DNA of 64,000 nucleotides from Pseudoflavitalea rhizosphaerae (GCF_003991355.1 NZ_RCSU01000018.1:1-64000); one strand, 5' to 3'. Shown: positions 25,136-33,395, numbered from the stretch's first letter. A program made the numbers and translations. The notes: generated by a model from the letters alone, not told the origin.

Positions 25136-25924
25136 ATGAGTAAGAAGCAAGAACAGGAACAACCGGTGATCCTGATAACAAACGACGATGGAATTACTGC
25201 CCCGGGCATCCGCAACCTCGTGGAAGCCGTGAAAGACCTCGGAAAAATCGTGGTAGTGGCGCCCGATAAGCCTCAAAGCGGAATGGGACATGCCATCACT
25301 ATCGGCCACCCACTTCGTCTCCACCCCGTTCAGGTATTCGAAGGCGTGGAAGCCTGGCAATGTTCCGGAACACCGGTGGACTGTGTGAAACTGGCCGTAG
25401 ATAAGATCCTGCATCGCAAACCAGACCTCTGCCTCAGCGGCGTCAATCACGGAGCCAATCACTCCATCAATGTGATCTACTCCGGAACTATGTCAGCCGC
25501 CGTGGAAGCCGCCATCGAAAGTATCCCTTCCGTAGGGTTCTCATTGCTGGATTATAGCGTGGAAGCGGATTTCACCGCCGCCCGCCAGTATGCCCGCCTC
25601 ATCGTGGAACAATTACTGGAAAAACCGCTCGACAGGCATATGATCCTCAACGTGAACATTCCCGCACTCCCTCCCGAACTCATCAAAGGGCTCCGGGTTT
25701 GCAGGCAGGCATATGCGAAATATGAAGAGGACTTCCTGGAACGCAACGACCCGCATGGAAGAAAATATTACTGGCTGACCGGAGAATTCAAGAACATGGA
25801 CGAAGGGACCGATACCGATGTGTGGGCGCTCGAAAATAACTATGTAAGTGTAGTTCCGGTACAATTTGACCTGACGAATTACGTTCTAAAGGACAAATTG
25901 GAAAAAATGTGGAAACAATCCTGA
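25136..25924 (+). CDS. surE: 5'/3'-nucleotidase SurE
   Basis: A 262-residue phosphatase from ATG 25136; the upstream TTG at 25127 falls in the promoter box. The metal-binding DD pair is in ILITNDDGITAPG, and the GVNHGANHSINVIYSGTMSAA segment is diagnostic. SurE removes phosphate from nucleoside monophosphates in the cytoplasm. Its TGA stop overlaps the ATG of the next gene (TGATG), so the two are translationally coupled; lpxB follows. Confidence 0.95.
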   Translation: MSKKQEQEQPVILITNDDGITAPGIRNLVEAVKDLGKIVVVAPDKPQSGMGHAITIGHPLRLHPVQVFEGVEAWQCSGTPVDCVKLAVDKILHRKPDLCLSGVNHGANHSINVIYSGTMSAAVEAAIESIPSVGFSLLDYSVEADFTAARQYARLIVEQLLEKPLDRHMILNVNIPALPPELIKGLRVCRQAYAKYEEDFLERNDPHGRKYYWLTGEFKNMDEGTDTDVWALENNYVSVVPVQFDLTNYVLKDKLEKMWKQS

Positions 25925-26217
25925 TGTTTAAAAAAGATAACATTCGCCTCGGGCTGGCGCTCGGCTTCATCGCCCCGCTCCTCAGCCTCGTAGTGTACTA
26001 CCTGATCAAATTCCGGCTTTTCTCCGTGGCCGATTTCTTAGGATATATCGCCGCCAACAAGAAAGTGATCACCGGAATAGTAGTGCCCTGCCTCATTCTC
26101 AACATTGCCCTTTTCACATTGTACATCAATACCCGCCGCGACAAAACCGCCAAAGGTATTTTTGCCGTTACACTGGTGTATGCCATCGTTGCCCTGCTGC
26201 TGAAGTTTTTGTTGTAA
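25924..26217 (+). CDS. Small integral membrane protein of unknown function
   Basis: A 97-residue protein with three hydrophobic helices (about 8-28, 45-66 and 77-96). Two runs of charged residues separate them. The start at ATG 25924 overlaps the surE stop. I recognise no family. It sits between surE and lpxB, 39 bp before the latter, and is probably co-transcribed with them, but this gives no clear hint at its task. Confidence 0.8.
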   Translation: MFKKDNIRLGLALGFIAPLLSLVVYYLIKFRLFSVADFLGYIAANKKVITGIVVPCLILNIALFTLYINTRRDKTAKGIFAVTLVYAIVALLLKFLL

Positions 26218-26256
26218 AGAATCCCGCATCTTTGCAACCTAAATCAATCCGTTCGC

Positions 26257-27372
26257 ATGCGATATTATTTCATTGCCGGTGAAGCATCCGGCGACCTGCA
26301 TGGCAGCAATCTCATCAAGGAACTGAAAAAGCTCGACCACTCAGCAACCATCCGCTGCTGGGGTGGCGATCTTATGCAGCAGGCCGGCGGAGAACTGGTG
26401 AAACACTATCGCGATCTCGCTTTCATGGGCTTCATAGAAGTAGTGAAGAACCTCGGCACCATCATGGCCAATCTCCGCTTCTGCAAGGAAGACATCCTTC
26501 AATTCAAACCTGATACACTCGTACTCATCGATTACCCCGGCTTCAATCTCCGAATCGCAGAATGGGCAAAAACACAAGGCATCAAAGTAGTGTATTACAT
26601 CTCCCCGCAAGTGTGGGCCTGGAAAGAGAACAGGGTTAAAAAGATGAAGACCACCATCGATGAAATGCTCGTGATCCTCCCCTTCGAAAAAGATTATTAT
26701 AAGAATAAATGGAACTGGGAAGTAGATTATGTTGGTCACCCGCTCATCGAAGTAGTGGAAAGCTACCAGCAAGGCAATACGCCGCCCGCTATTCCCAACG
26801 CCACCAAACCCATCATCGCCGTATTACCCGGCAGCCGTAAACAGGAGATCCTCAAAAAACTGCCCATCATGCTGGAAGTAGCACGCAGTTTTCCCGATCA
26901 TCTCTTTGTTGTTGCCAAAGCACCCGGACAGGAAGACAGTTTCTATGCCCCCCTCCTGGCGCCCTATCCCAATGTGAGCGCGGTACGCGAACAAACCTAT
27001 GCACTACTCATGCAATCCGCTGCAGCCATGGTCACCAGCGGCACAGCCACCCTCGAAACGGCACTCTTCGGTGTTCCCGAAGTAGTTTGCTACAAAGGCA
27101 GCAATATCTCCTACCAGATCGCAAAAAGACTCATCAAGGTAAAATATATCTCCCTCGTAAACCTCATCATGGACAAACTGGTGGTGAAAGAATTGATCCA
27201 GCAGGACCTCACTCCTGGAAACCTGGTGAAGGAATTGAACGAACTATTACACAATCCCGAACGCAAACAACAGCTGGAAGCCGATTACGCCGCCCTCAGA
27301 AAATTACTGGGCGAAGGTGGTCATGCCTCTTCCAAAGCCGCAAAGAAGATCATCGATTTCCTGCGTCAGTGA
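26257..27372 (+). CDS. lpxB: Lipid-A-disaccharide synthase
   Basis: A 371-residue GT19 glycosyltransferase. It joins UDP-2,3-diacylglucosamine to lipid X to form the lipid A disaccharide at the inner membrane. Diagnostic segments: GEASGDLHG at about 8-16, SPQVWAWKENRVKK, LPGSRKQEI and SGTATLETALFGVPEVVCY. Length is usual. A CATCTTTG box (26227-26234) precedes it. Its last bases overlap the end of the small minus-strand gene by 7 bp. Confidence 0.96.
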   Translation: MRYYFIAGEASGDLHGSNLIKELKKLDHSATIRCWGGDLMQQAGGELVKHYRDLAFMGFIEVVKNLGTIMANLRFCKEDILQFKPDTLVLIDYPGFNLRIAEWAKTQGIKVVYYISPQVWAWKENRVKKMKTTIDEMLVILPFEKDYYKNKWNWEVDYVGHPLIEVVESYQQGNTPPAIPNATKPIIAVLPGSRKQEILKKLPIMLEVARSFPDHLFVVAKAPGQEDSFYAPLLAPYPNVSAVREQTYALLMQSAAAMVTSGTATLETALFGVPEVVCYKGSNISYQIAKRLIKVKYISLVNLIMDKLVVKELIQQDLTPGNLVKELNELLHNPERKQQLEADYAALRKLLGEGGHASSKAAKKIIDFLRQ

Positions 27373-27539
27373 CGTTTGAAGAACAAGAGCTTCACAATAA
27401 TGATGATAATGGCGATCAGGAACATGATCAGCGAAAGACGGTTGATCCCGTGCATGTACTTCATCCACTGAGTGCGTGGTGCATTGGGGTCTTTCTTTTT
27501 GATGTACAAGTACTCGGCGAATTGTCTCCAGAATCCCAT
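27366..27539 (-). CDS. 57-residue single-helix membrane protein (DUF6728-like)
   Basis: Begins MGFWRQFAEYLYIKKKDPNA and ends with a hydrophobic helix (about 35-52, LSLIMFLIAIIIIIVKLL) and a basic tail FKRH. The FRQ-EYLY-KKDPNAP start is a pattern I associate with DUF6728, small proteins found widely in Bacteroidota. The cytoplasmic side carries the basic KKKDP segment, so the tail probably faces out. Function unknown. Its stop overlaps the convergent lpxB stop by 7 bp. Confidence 0.75.
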   Translation of the reverse strand: MGFWRQFAEYLYIKKKDPNAPRTQWMKYMHGINRLSLIMFLIAIIIIIVKLLFFKRH

Positions 27540-27610
27540 GGGCTTTTACTTTACTTCTGATGTAAAGGTAGGCTATTTGTAGGTTGCCGGTGAGGGGTGC
27601 CGTGAGAGGC

Positions 27611-27761
27611 GCCGTGAGGGGGTATCGAAACACGGCTGATGAAACAAACCGGCGCGGGAGGATTGCTTTGAGCTTTTTGTTGGTTGGATTGAGCGGTGGA
27701 AATACTTTGGAGCTACCTCGCTTATGTTTCAAAGGCCGGGTTTCGATACCCCGCTCCCGGC
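27611..27761. repeat. Palindromic element, copy 2 (151 bp)
   Basis: Outer arms 27611-27636 and 27735-27761 are complementary over about 26 bp with two mismatches and one bulge (both contain GGGGTATCGAAAC or its complement). The core starts GGCTGATGAAACAAACC and ends CGCTTATGTTTCAAAGGCC, like copies 1 and 3. A GCCGTGAG-type triplication abuts the left edge. Same orientation as copy 1. Confidence 0.75.
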
Positions 27762-27844
27762 ATGAGAACATGAATGTGCAGCAGTTTATTTCAATGCTTG
27801 TGAATTGCAGGTTGCATCACAATCCCGCCATAGCATCGTGCTGA

Positions 27845-27988
27845 GGCAAAGGATTGTGCATAAGGGGCCTTTGAAACGTAAGCGAAAAAGCCCGGTCCTG
27901 CGCCATTGCCCAATCAAACCAACCAACAGTTCATTCATTGCACAACTGCGATGGTTCGTTTCATAGCCTCCGTTGCACATCCTTTGCC
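27845..27988. repeat. Palindromic element, copy 3, inverted (144 bp)
   Basis: Outer arms GGCAAAGGATTGTGCA (27845-27860) and TGCACATCCTTTGCC (27974-27988) are complementary with one indel. Read on the minus strand the core begins GGCTATGAAACGAACC, contains TGTTGGTTGG and ends CGCTTACGTTTCAAAGGCC, so it is homologous to copy 2 but lies in the opposite direction 83 bp away. It ends 11 bp from the globin stop. Confidence 0.75.
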
Positions 27989-27999
27989 GGTAACAGAGC

Positions 28000-28380
28000 T
28001 TAATGGTACCCGGATATCTTCAACTGCATCACTGTTGCTATTGACACAGCGCGCTGTTCAGCCAATTCTGCTTTATCTCCTTCAAACAGTTCACGGACAG
28101 TTTCCACAAACAATTTTTTCCATCTTTCAAAATGCAGTGGCTGCAACGGGATGCGAGCATTCAACTGTTTGTGAACGAACATGGGGTTGCCTTCATATTC
28201 ATTTTTGTTCAGCAGGATATCGCCCCAGAATTTGTACATGGTGGGAAGATGCTCGTCCCAGTGATCGCCAATCACTTCATTGAAGATCGGCCCGATCAGT
28301 TCGTCTTTCCGGGCCTTTGCATAGAAGGAATCTACCAGCAATACGATGGAGTTATGATCAGTAATTTCTTGCTTTCCCAT
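28000..28380 (-). CDS. Group III truncated haemoglobin
   Basis: A 126-residue globin from ATG 28380; the longer open frame would run into the upstream transporter gene. The C-terminal block LQPLHFERWKKLF carries the proximal His pattern typical of truncated globins of group III, and the FWGDILL segment fits helix E. Such proteins bind O2 or NO; the usual physiological role in this group is unclear. It lies 10 bp after the ClC gene on the same strand, so the two are co-transcribed. Confidence 0.88.
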   Translation of the reverse strand: MGKQEITDHNSIVLLVDSFYAKARKDELIGPIFNEVIGDHWDEHLPTMYKFWGDILLNKNEYEGNPMFVHKQLNARIPLQPLHFERWKKLFVETVRELFEGDKAELAEQRAVSIATVMQLKISGYH

Positions 28381-28390
28381 TTCACTAACG

Positions 28391-29812
28391 TTAATGATTA
28401 TCCGGTTTATTGGCGCTGGTTGCTGATGAAGGGTCTGCAGGCGGCATTTCAGGCTGCGGTTGCAGCTCTGGCTCCAGTGCAACTTCATGAACGAAGCGAT
28501 GCTTCAGGTGATCATAGAAAGAACGTTTATCTATCAGCATCGAAACCAGGTATGCAATCATGCCGGCCAGCATGAGATGAAAGATCACGTTGTGCCGGTC
28601 CGTCATTTCCAGTACAAGGATGGCCGATGTGAATGGCGTTCTGGTGACGCCGGTCAGGAAGGCCACCATGCCTGCCAGGATGAGGATATTGGCATCGGCA
28701 GGTGTGCAGTGCAGCCACCCGCTCAGTACCGATCCCACGCTGGCCCCGGCAGCAAGCGCAGGTGCAAATACACCACCCGCAGCTCCCGTTGTGAAACTCA
28801 GGAGTGAGCCCAGCATACGAAAAATGGGCACATACCATTCCACGTGTTTTTCGTTGGTGAAAAGGGTCTGCGTCATTATTTCCTTTCCCGATCCTACCAT
28901 GGAACTGCCCCAGATGAAACTCATCAGAGCTATCGTCAATGCACAAGCGATAATGTAAATGATCTTCCTGGTGGGTTTCCACCTGCCCACGATATTCATC
29001 ACTCTCAATATCACTCTACACATGCCGCTGCCTGCAAGGCCAGCTATCAGCGCCGTGAGCAAAACTCCGGCAAAAATCCAACCAGACAAATGACTTACGT
29101 CAGGATACCCGAGATACAGGTAAGGCCCCAGCAATGCCTGGGCTGTTAAACCAGCCAGGATGACGCCCGTAAAAAGAGCCGTCCGGAAATAACTGATATG
29201 CGTACGGGTAAGCTCCTCAACCGTGAATACCAGTCCACCGAGCGGTGTATTGAAAGCGGCTGCCAGTCCGGCTGCAGCGCCGGTCATGATCATATTTCTT
29301 CTTGAGATCTTTGGCCACCATGCCGGCAACCATTGATTGATGGTCCTGAATATCGACCCGGCAACCTGGATGGTTGGCCCTTCCCTGCCCACCACACCTC
29401 CACCGAAAGCCATTACCAGGCTGCTGGCAATTTTCACCCAGATCACTTTCAGGTTAAGAAGTTTGTTGATCTTTTTTTCATCCTTTGGCGCACTGAGCTC
29501 GATGGCTGCAATCACCTGCGGAATACCACTGCCTCTTGCAAACGGCGCATACTTTTTCACCAGCCACCATGCCAGAAAGAAACAGACCGGCGTGGCAATA
29601 AAAAGGCTCCAGCTTGCTTTGTGCATCATCCAATCAGCTCCTTTTTCTGCATAGGAAAAAAGAATTGCATACACTACTGCAATAAGGCCCGTAAGCAAAC
29701 TGCCGACCCAGAAAGGGATCGCCTGGAGAACGTTCTGTTTCACTTTTTCATTCCTGATCCTGTCGAACATCCGTTTAAGCCGTCTGCGAATTCCGGTCAG
29801 AAGTCTCATCAT
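28391..29812 (-). CDS. ClC-family chloride channel or H+/Cl- antiporter
   Basis: A 473-residue membrane protein from ATG 29812; the open frame continues to 29950, but that overlaps the divergent rpiA gene. The three filter motifs are present: GSGIPQV, GREGPTIQ and GVFAPALAAGAS. The gating glutamate in GREGP is kept, which favours proton-coupled antiport over a pure channel. The length matches short bacterial ClC proteins without CBS domains. It is the first gene of a unit with the truncated globin. Confidence 0.93.
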   Translation of the reverse strand: MMRLLTGIRRRLKRMFDRIRNEKVKQNVLQAIPFWVGSLLTGLIAVVYAILFSYAEKGADWMMHKASWSLFIATPVCFFLAWWLVKKYAPFARGSGIPQVIAAIELSAPKDEKKINKLLNLKVIWVKIASSLVMAFGGGVVGREGPTIQVAGSIFRTINQWLPAWWPKISRRNMIMTGAAAGLAAAFNTPLGGLVFTVEELTRTHISYFRTALFTGVILAGLTAQALLGPYLYLGYPDVSHLSGWIFAGVLLTALIAGLAGSGMCRVILRVMNIVGRWKPTRKIIYIIACALTIALMSFIWGSSMVGSGKEIMTQTLFTNEKHVEWYVPIFRMLGSLLSFTTGAAGGVFAPALAAGASVGSVLSGWLHCTPADANILILAGMVAFLTGVTRTPFTSAILVLEMTDRHNVIFHLMLAGMIAYLVSMLIDKRSFYDHLKHRFVHEVALEPELQPQPEMPPADPSSATSANKPDNH

Positions 29813-29878
29813 AGTCACAGTTTTTGGAAGGGAGAAAGGCCGGCAAGGTACGGAATCCTGCATAACTGAAATATCCGC

Positions 29879-29886
29879 TAACTTTA
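29879..29886 (+). promoter_or_regulatory. Near-consensus -7 box of rpiA
   Basis: TAACTTTA matches TAnnTTTG at seven of eight positions and ends 4 nt before ATG 29891. Transcription would begin at or inside the start codon, another potentially leaderless gene. Confidence 0.35.
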
Positions 29887-29890
29887 TGGT

Positions 29891-30583
29891 ATGCTCACAA
29901 ACGCTGCAATCAAGGAACTGGTAGGCATTCAGGCCGCAGAACTGGTGCAATCCGGAATGACCATCGGTATCGGCACCGGCACCACCATGGAATGGATGAT
30001 CAGAGCGCTGGGAAAGAAAGTGATGAGTGGTCTCGAGATCCGCGCCGTGTCTACCTCACAGGCAAGCAATGAACTGGCCTCACAATTCAATATCCCACTC
30101 ATCGAACTCAATGATGCAGCAAAGATCCAGCTCGCCGTCGATGGAGCTGATGAGATCGATCCGCAACTGCAACTTATCAAAGGAGGCGGTGGCGCCCTCT
30201 TCCAGGAAAAAATGGTGGCGGCTGCCGCAGAGGAATTCATTGTGATAGCCGATCATACCAAACTGGTAAGCCAGCTTGGCGCTTATCCTTTACCGGTAGA
30301 AGTGATGATCTTCAACTGGAAACAGGTGGAAATACAACTGGCAAAGCTGATCGGTAAGCCTATGCAGTTGAGATTGAAAAAAGATGGGGCCCCTTTCGTG
30401 ACAGACCACGGCAACTATATCATCGATATCTCCTTTGGCGCGATCGAAAACCCCGATGCACTCAACCAGGCGCTGCACGATATTCCCGGCTTGATAGAAA
30501 CCGGGCTCTTTCTCGGCATGGCGGGAAAAGCACTGATCGGCTATCCCGATGGGCAAACAGAATGGATCGAAAGCGCCGGCTGA
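29891..30583 (+). CDS. rpiA: Ribose-5-phosphate isomerase A
   Basis: A 230-residue enzyme that interconverts ribose 5-phosphate and ribulose 5-phosphate in the pentose phosphate pathway. The phosphate-binding GIGTGTT (about 26-32), catalytic-site VDGADEID and KGGGGALFQEKM motifs are all intact. Full length for the family. It diverges from the ClC gene and is followed 83 bp later by the MocR-type regulator. Confidence 0.96.
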   Translation: MLTNAAIKELVGIQAAELVQSGMTIGIGTGTTMEWMIRALGKKVMSGLEIRAVSTSQASNELASQFNIPLIELNDAAKIQLAVDGADEIDPQLQLIKGGGGALFQEKMVAAAAEEFIVIADHTKLVSQLGAYPLPVEVMIFNWKQVEIQLAKLIGKPMQLRLKKDGAPFVTDHGNYIIDISFGAIENPDALNQALHDIPGLIETGLFLGMAGKALIGYPDGQTEWIESAG

Positions 30584-30616
30584 GCGCGGCCAGCCTGCAT
30601 TCTGCCGCAAATCCCG

Positions 30617-30648
30617 TTTGTTGAATAGTTTCCATTTTGTTAATTTTG
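30617..30648 (+). promoter_or_regulatory. Canonical Bacteroidota promoter of the MocR-type gene
   Basis: TTTG (30617-30620), a 20-nt spacer, then TAATTTTG (30641-30648): both elements fit the -33/-7 consensus exactly. The start codon lies 18 nt after the -7 box, so the leader is about a dozen bases. Confidence 0.75.
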
Positions 30649-30666
30649 ACTATATCAGATTTTTAT

Positions 30667-32106
30667 ATGAAGTCAAAATTCCCGGGAGAAGACCACCTCT
30701 ACCTGCAGGTTGCAGAAGGTGTTGAAAAGATGATCGGAGACGATATACTCCGCATTGGCGACAAACTTCCTTCAGTGCGCGTTCTCAGCAAAGAGCATGG
30801 GATCAGCATGGGCACTGCCTTTCAGGCATACTATCACCTTGAAGGAAAGGGCCTGATCGAAAGCCGGCCTAAATCCGGATACTATGTCCGCTTCAATCCC
30901 CGCCGGTTTGCAGACCTGCCCAAGAAGATGGACCCCGTGGTAACGCCCGTGGAGAAAGTGACCAACCAGGACATGATCATGCAGATGATCAAGACCATGA
31001 CGGCGGAAGACATCATGAATTTCGCACTGGCATCGCCTTCCGTGAACCTCCTCCCGGCCGCACGTCTCAGCAAGAGCGTTGTTCATGCCCTCCGCAATGA
31101 TCCCCACCAATGCCTTCAATACGAACACGCTCAGGGCAATCCGGAATTACGCAAGCAAATCGCCAAATTGAGTTTCAACTGGGGAGGCAAAGTGAAGCCT
31201 GATGAAGTGATCATCACATCCGGCTGCATGGAAGCAGTGGTAATGGCATTGAGATCGGTTACACATGCAGGTGATACCATTGCGGTTGAGTGTCCCAGTT
31301 ATTTCGGCATCTACCAGGTGATCGAAAGCCTTGGATTGAAATTGATAGAAATCCCGGCAGACCCTGTTACCGGCATAGACCTGGATGGGCTGGAACGCGC
31401 CATCGGCAAGCATTCCATCGCTGCCTGTTTGCTGGTCCCCAATTTCAGCAACCCTTCCGGCAGTTGCATGCCCGATGAACATAAACAGAGACTGGTGCAG
31501 ATGCTTACCAAACACCAGGTGCCACTGATAGAGGATGATATTTATGGAGAGATGTATTTCGGCAGGCAGCGGCCACGCACCTGCAAGTACTTTGACAAGG
31601 AAGGGATCGTTCTCTACTGTTCTTCTCTTTCCAAATCACTGGCGCCGGGTTACAGGACCGGATGGATACTGCCTGGCAGGTATATGGACAAAGTAAGCTC
31701 CATCAAAATGATGCACAGCATCAGTTGCGCCACAATAACGCAGCAGGCCCTGGCCCATTTCCTGGGGATCGGCCGCTATGAATATCACCTGAAGAACCTT
31801 CGGAAAGCATTGCATACCCAGTGCCTGCGTTATACACAGGCCATCATGCAGTATTTCCCGGAAGAAACCCGGATCTCCCGCCCGCAGGGAGGCTTTGTGC
31901 TTTGGGTGGAGCTCAGCAAACATATCAATACCTATGAGTTGTGGCTCGAAGCGATGAAGCACCAGATCTCCATCGCACCCGGTAGCATCTTTTCCAATAG
32001 CGCCAATTACTCGCATTACATGAGGATCGGTTATGGCAAACCGTGGGACGACAAGGTAGACAAGGGCTTGAAGACCCTGGGCAACCTGGTCAGGAAAATG
32101 AGCTGA
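30667..32106 (+). CDS. MocR-type regulator: GntR winged helix fused to an aminotransferase fold
   Basis: A 479-residue protein. An N-terminal GntR-type winged helix (about 8-80; KLPSVRVLSKEHGISMGTA and LIESRPKSGYYV) is joined to a class I/II aminotransferase domain (about 110-475). PLP-site features are visible: the SGCMEAV start, NFSNPSG, EDDIYGEM, and the Schiff-base lysine in SSLSKSLAPG. MocR proteins use PLP or an amine ligand as an effector to control PLP or amino acid metabolism. ATG 30667 is chosen because the upstream frame lies in the promoter. The target gene is not evident. Confidence 0.92.
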   Translation: MKSKFPGEDHLYLQVAEGVEKMIGDDILRIGDKLPSVRVLSKEHGISMGTAFQAYYHLEGKGLIESRPKSGYYVRFNPRRFADLPKKMDPVVTPVEKVTNQDMIMQMIKTMTAEDIMNFALASPSVNLLPAARLSKSVVHALRNDPHQCLQYEHAQGNPELRKQIAKLSFNWGGKVKPDEVIITSGCMEAVVMALRSVTHAGDTIAVECPSYFGIYQVIESLGLKLIEIPADPVTGIDLDGLERAIGKHSIAACLLVPNFSNPSGSCMPDEHKQRLVQMLTKHQVPLIEDDIYGEMYFGRQRPRTCKYFDKEGIVLYCSSLSKSLAPGYRTGWILPGRYMDKVSSIKMMHSISCATITQQALAHFLGIGRYEYHLKNLRKALHTQCLRYTQAIMQYFPEETRISRPQGGFVLWVELSKHINTYELWLEAMKHQISIAPGSIFSNSANYSHYMRIGYGKPWDDKVDKGLKTLGNLVRKMS

Positions 32107-32152
32107 AGCGCGGGACCAATAAATTATACGGAAGGGTTGGGAAAGGAAATGA

Positions 32153-32401
32153 TTACTCGAAGTCGTACTTCAGAAGATCGGCCGGATGGAGATTCAATCC
32201 TTTGGCCAGTTCGTAAATAGTTGATAGCTGTACATTGAACCGACCATGCTCCATCTTGGAAATATTACTGTCGTCCAGGTCACAGTTCTGCGCCACCTCG
32301 CGCAGGCTAAGCCCTTTATCTTGCCGGATCTTCTGCAGATGTGCGCCAAACTGATTCGTCAGTTTAGTGTAATCCTTTTTGGTTTTAGTTTTCTTTTTCA
32401 T
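32153..32401 (-). CDS. XRE-family helix-turn-helix regulator
   Basis: An 82-residue DNA-binding protein with a Lys-rich start (KKKTKTKKD) and one HTH_3 domain (about 20-75): LQKIRQDKGLSLREVAQNCDL with recognition helix DSNISKMEHG, then IYELAKGLNLHPADLL. ATG 32434 is an alternative start that adds 11 residues. It converges with the MocR-type gene and diverges from the sigma-like gene. A palindrome in the shared upstream region is a candidate operator for autoregulation. Confidence 0.88.
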   Translation of the reverse strand: MKKKTKTKKDYTKLTNQFGAHLQKIRQDKGLSLREVAQNCDLDDSNISKMEHGRFNVQLSTIYELAKGLNLHPADLLKYDFE

Positions 32402-32463
32402 AGGCTTGATTGAACTACTTTGATCGTTTAGCATAGACAAGGTGAATGTTTTTTGAAAAATAT

Positions 32464-32485
32464 TTGCGGTAATATATAACCGCAA
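32464..32485. promoter_or_regulatory. Operator-like palindrome between XRE and sigma-like genes
   Basis: Perfect 7-bp arms TTGCGGT (32464-32470) and ACCGCAA (32479-32485) flank a near-palindromic AT-rich 8-bp centre, 22 bp in all. It lies 17 bp upstream of the plus-strand TATCTTTG box and about 30-50 bp upstream of the XRE start. A homodimeric HTH protein would fit; the divergent XRE product is the first candidate. Confidence 0.55.
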
Positions 32486-32501
32486 TCCAAATTTTTATTT
32501 A

Positions 32502-32509
32502 TATCTTTG
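32502..32509 (+). promoter_or_regulatory. -7 promoter box of the sigma-like gene
   Basis: TATCTTTG fits TAnnTTTG perfectly. No TTTG lies 19-21 nt upstream; instead the palindrome occupies the -33 region, which suggests activation or repression by a bound protein. Confidence 0.5.
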
Positions 32510-32649
32510 TTCTGATTTCACGATCTCCACGTTCCCACATATCGCAAGGTACAAGCCATCTTTTCTGTTACGATGTAATGTTTATTGACATTGCGGTCTT
32601 CGCATACGCAATATTGTCAATCGATTTATTTCACCACAATTTTCCCATA

Positions 32650-33111
32650 ATGGACCAGATCCCTGCCTGGACAGGTTTTCCGTTCCTGCCAGCCCCAGCA
32701 TTGCTGTTCCTGCGATTCAGGGAAGGGGACCAGAGAATTCTGAGCATGTTGTACTATCATTTCTTTCCAACGCTCTGCTTTTTCGCAAACAGGCTCCTGC
32801 ACAATGAGGATGCTTCCAGGCAGATCGCTGAAAAATGCCTCCAACAGTTATGGGGTGAACGTTCAGGGGTGAAAGATTGGGAGGCTGTCAAAATTTTTCT
32901 GTACTTAAATACGTACCGGCGCTGCACTCAGTTTATCAAAACCCAACAAAAAATTTCAAATTCTGTGGAAACACCCGTAAACGACCTGGATATCCCGGAA
33001 GAAAAAGTTTTAGCCATGATCGTATATGCAGAATTAATGAACAGCCTTGAAGACATTTCAGATTCGCCGGAGTGGCTATCCAACGGGCTTTCATCGTTAC
33101 AAAACAAATGA
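32650..33111 (+). CDS. ECF sigma factor region-2-like protein lacking region 4
   Basis: A 153-residue protein. The part FREGDQRILSMLYYHFFPTLCFFANRL followed by AEKCLQQLWGE and a NTYRRCTQF-like helix reads as ECF sigma region 2 (core and -10 recognition), with the usual FLYLNTYRRC block. Where region 4 should follow, the protein breaks off after about 45 more residues (VLAMIVYAEL onward). ATG 32578 is an alternative start adding a hydrophobic 24-residue tail that looks unnatural. The stop overlaps the next ATG (ATGA). It could be a modified sigma factor, an anti-sigma-like decoy or a decayed gene. Confidence 0.6.
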   Translation: MDQIPAWTGFPFLPAPALLFLRFREGDQRILSMLYYHFFPTLCFFANRLLHNEDASRQIAEKCLQQLWGERSGVKDWEAVKIFLYLNTYRRCTQFIKTQQKISNSVETPVNDLDIPEEKVLAMIVYAELMNSLEDISDSPEWLSNGLSSLQNK

Positions 33112-33395
33112 TTCCGTTCAATATGCATGAAAAAACAGAAGACCCGAATCAGGTCATAAAAAATTTTTGTACCAGCTATCATCAACATGAAGTGAAGAAT
33201 ATGCTCTGGGAATGGCTGGTAACAGCCATCTCACGCACTCATAGCATCTATGATGATGGAAAGGAAAGAAGCAGTTTATTCCTGCTCTATGAAAACATTA
33301 TGCTGCTTGTAGATGCTGCGTATACAGTACATCAACAAACACCAGCACCCAACCCAACTGCCCCTGCTAAAAATAAAAAGCCCGGGACCGGTTAG
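33108..33395 (+). CDS. Small helical protein coupled to the sigma-like gene
   Basis: A 95-residue protein whose ATG overlaps the stop of the sigma-like gene by 4 bases, so it is translationally coupled. It is rich in amphipathic helix (HEVKNMLWEWLVTAISRTH; SSLFLLYENIMLLVDAAYTV) and ends in a Pro/Lys-rich tail. No signal peptide or membrane helix. I recognise no family. The tight coupling suggests it acts with the sigma-like protein, perhaps as a binding partner; this is inference. Confidence 0.6.
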   Translation: MIPFNMHEKTEDPNQVIKNFCTSYHQHEVKNMLWEWLVTAISRTHSIYDDGKERSSLFLLYENIMLLVDAAYTVHQQTPAPNPTAPAKNKKPGTG

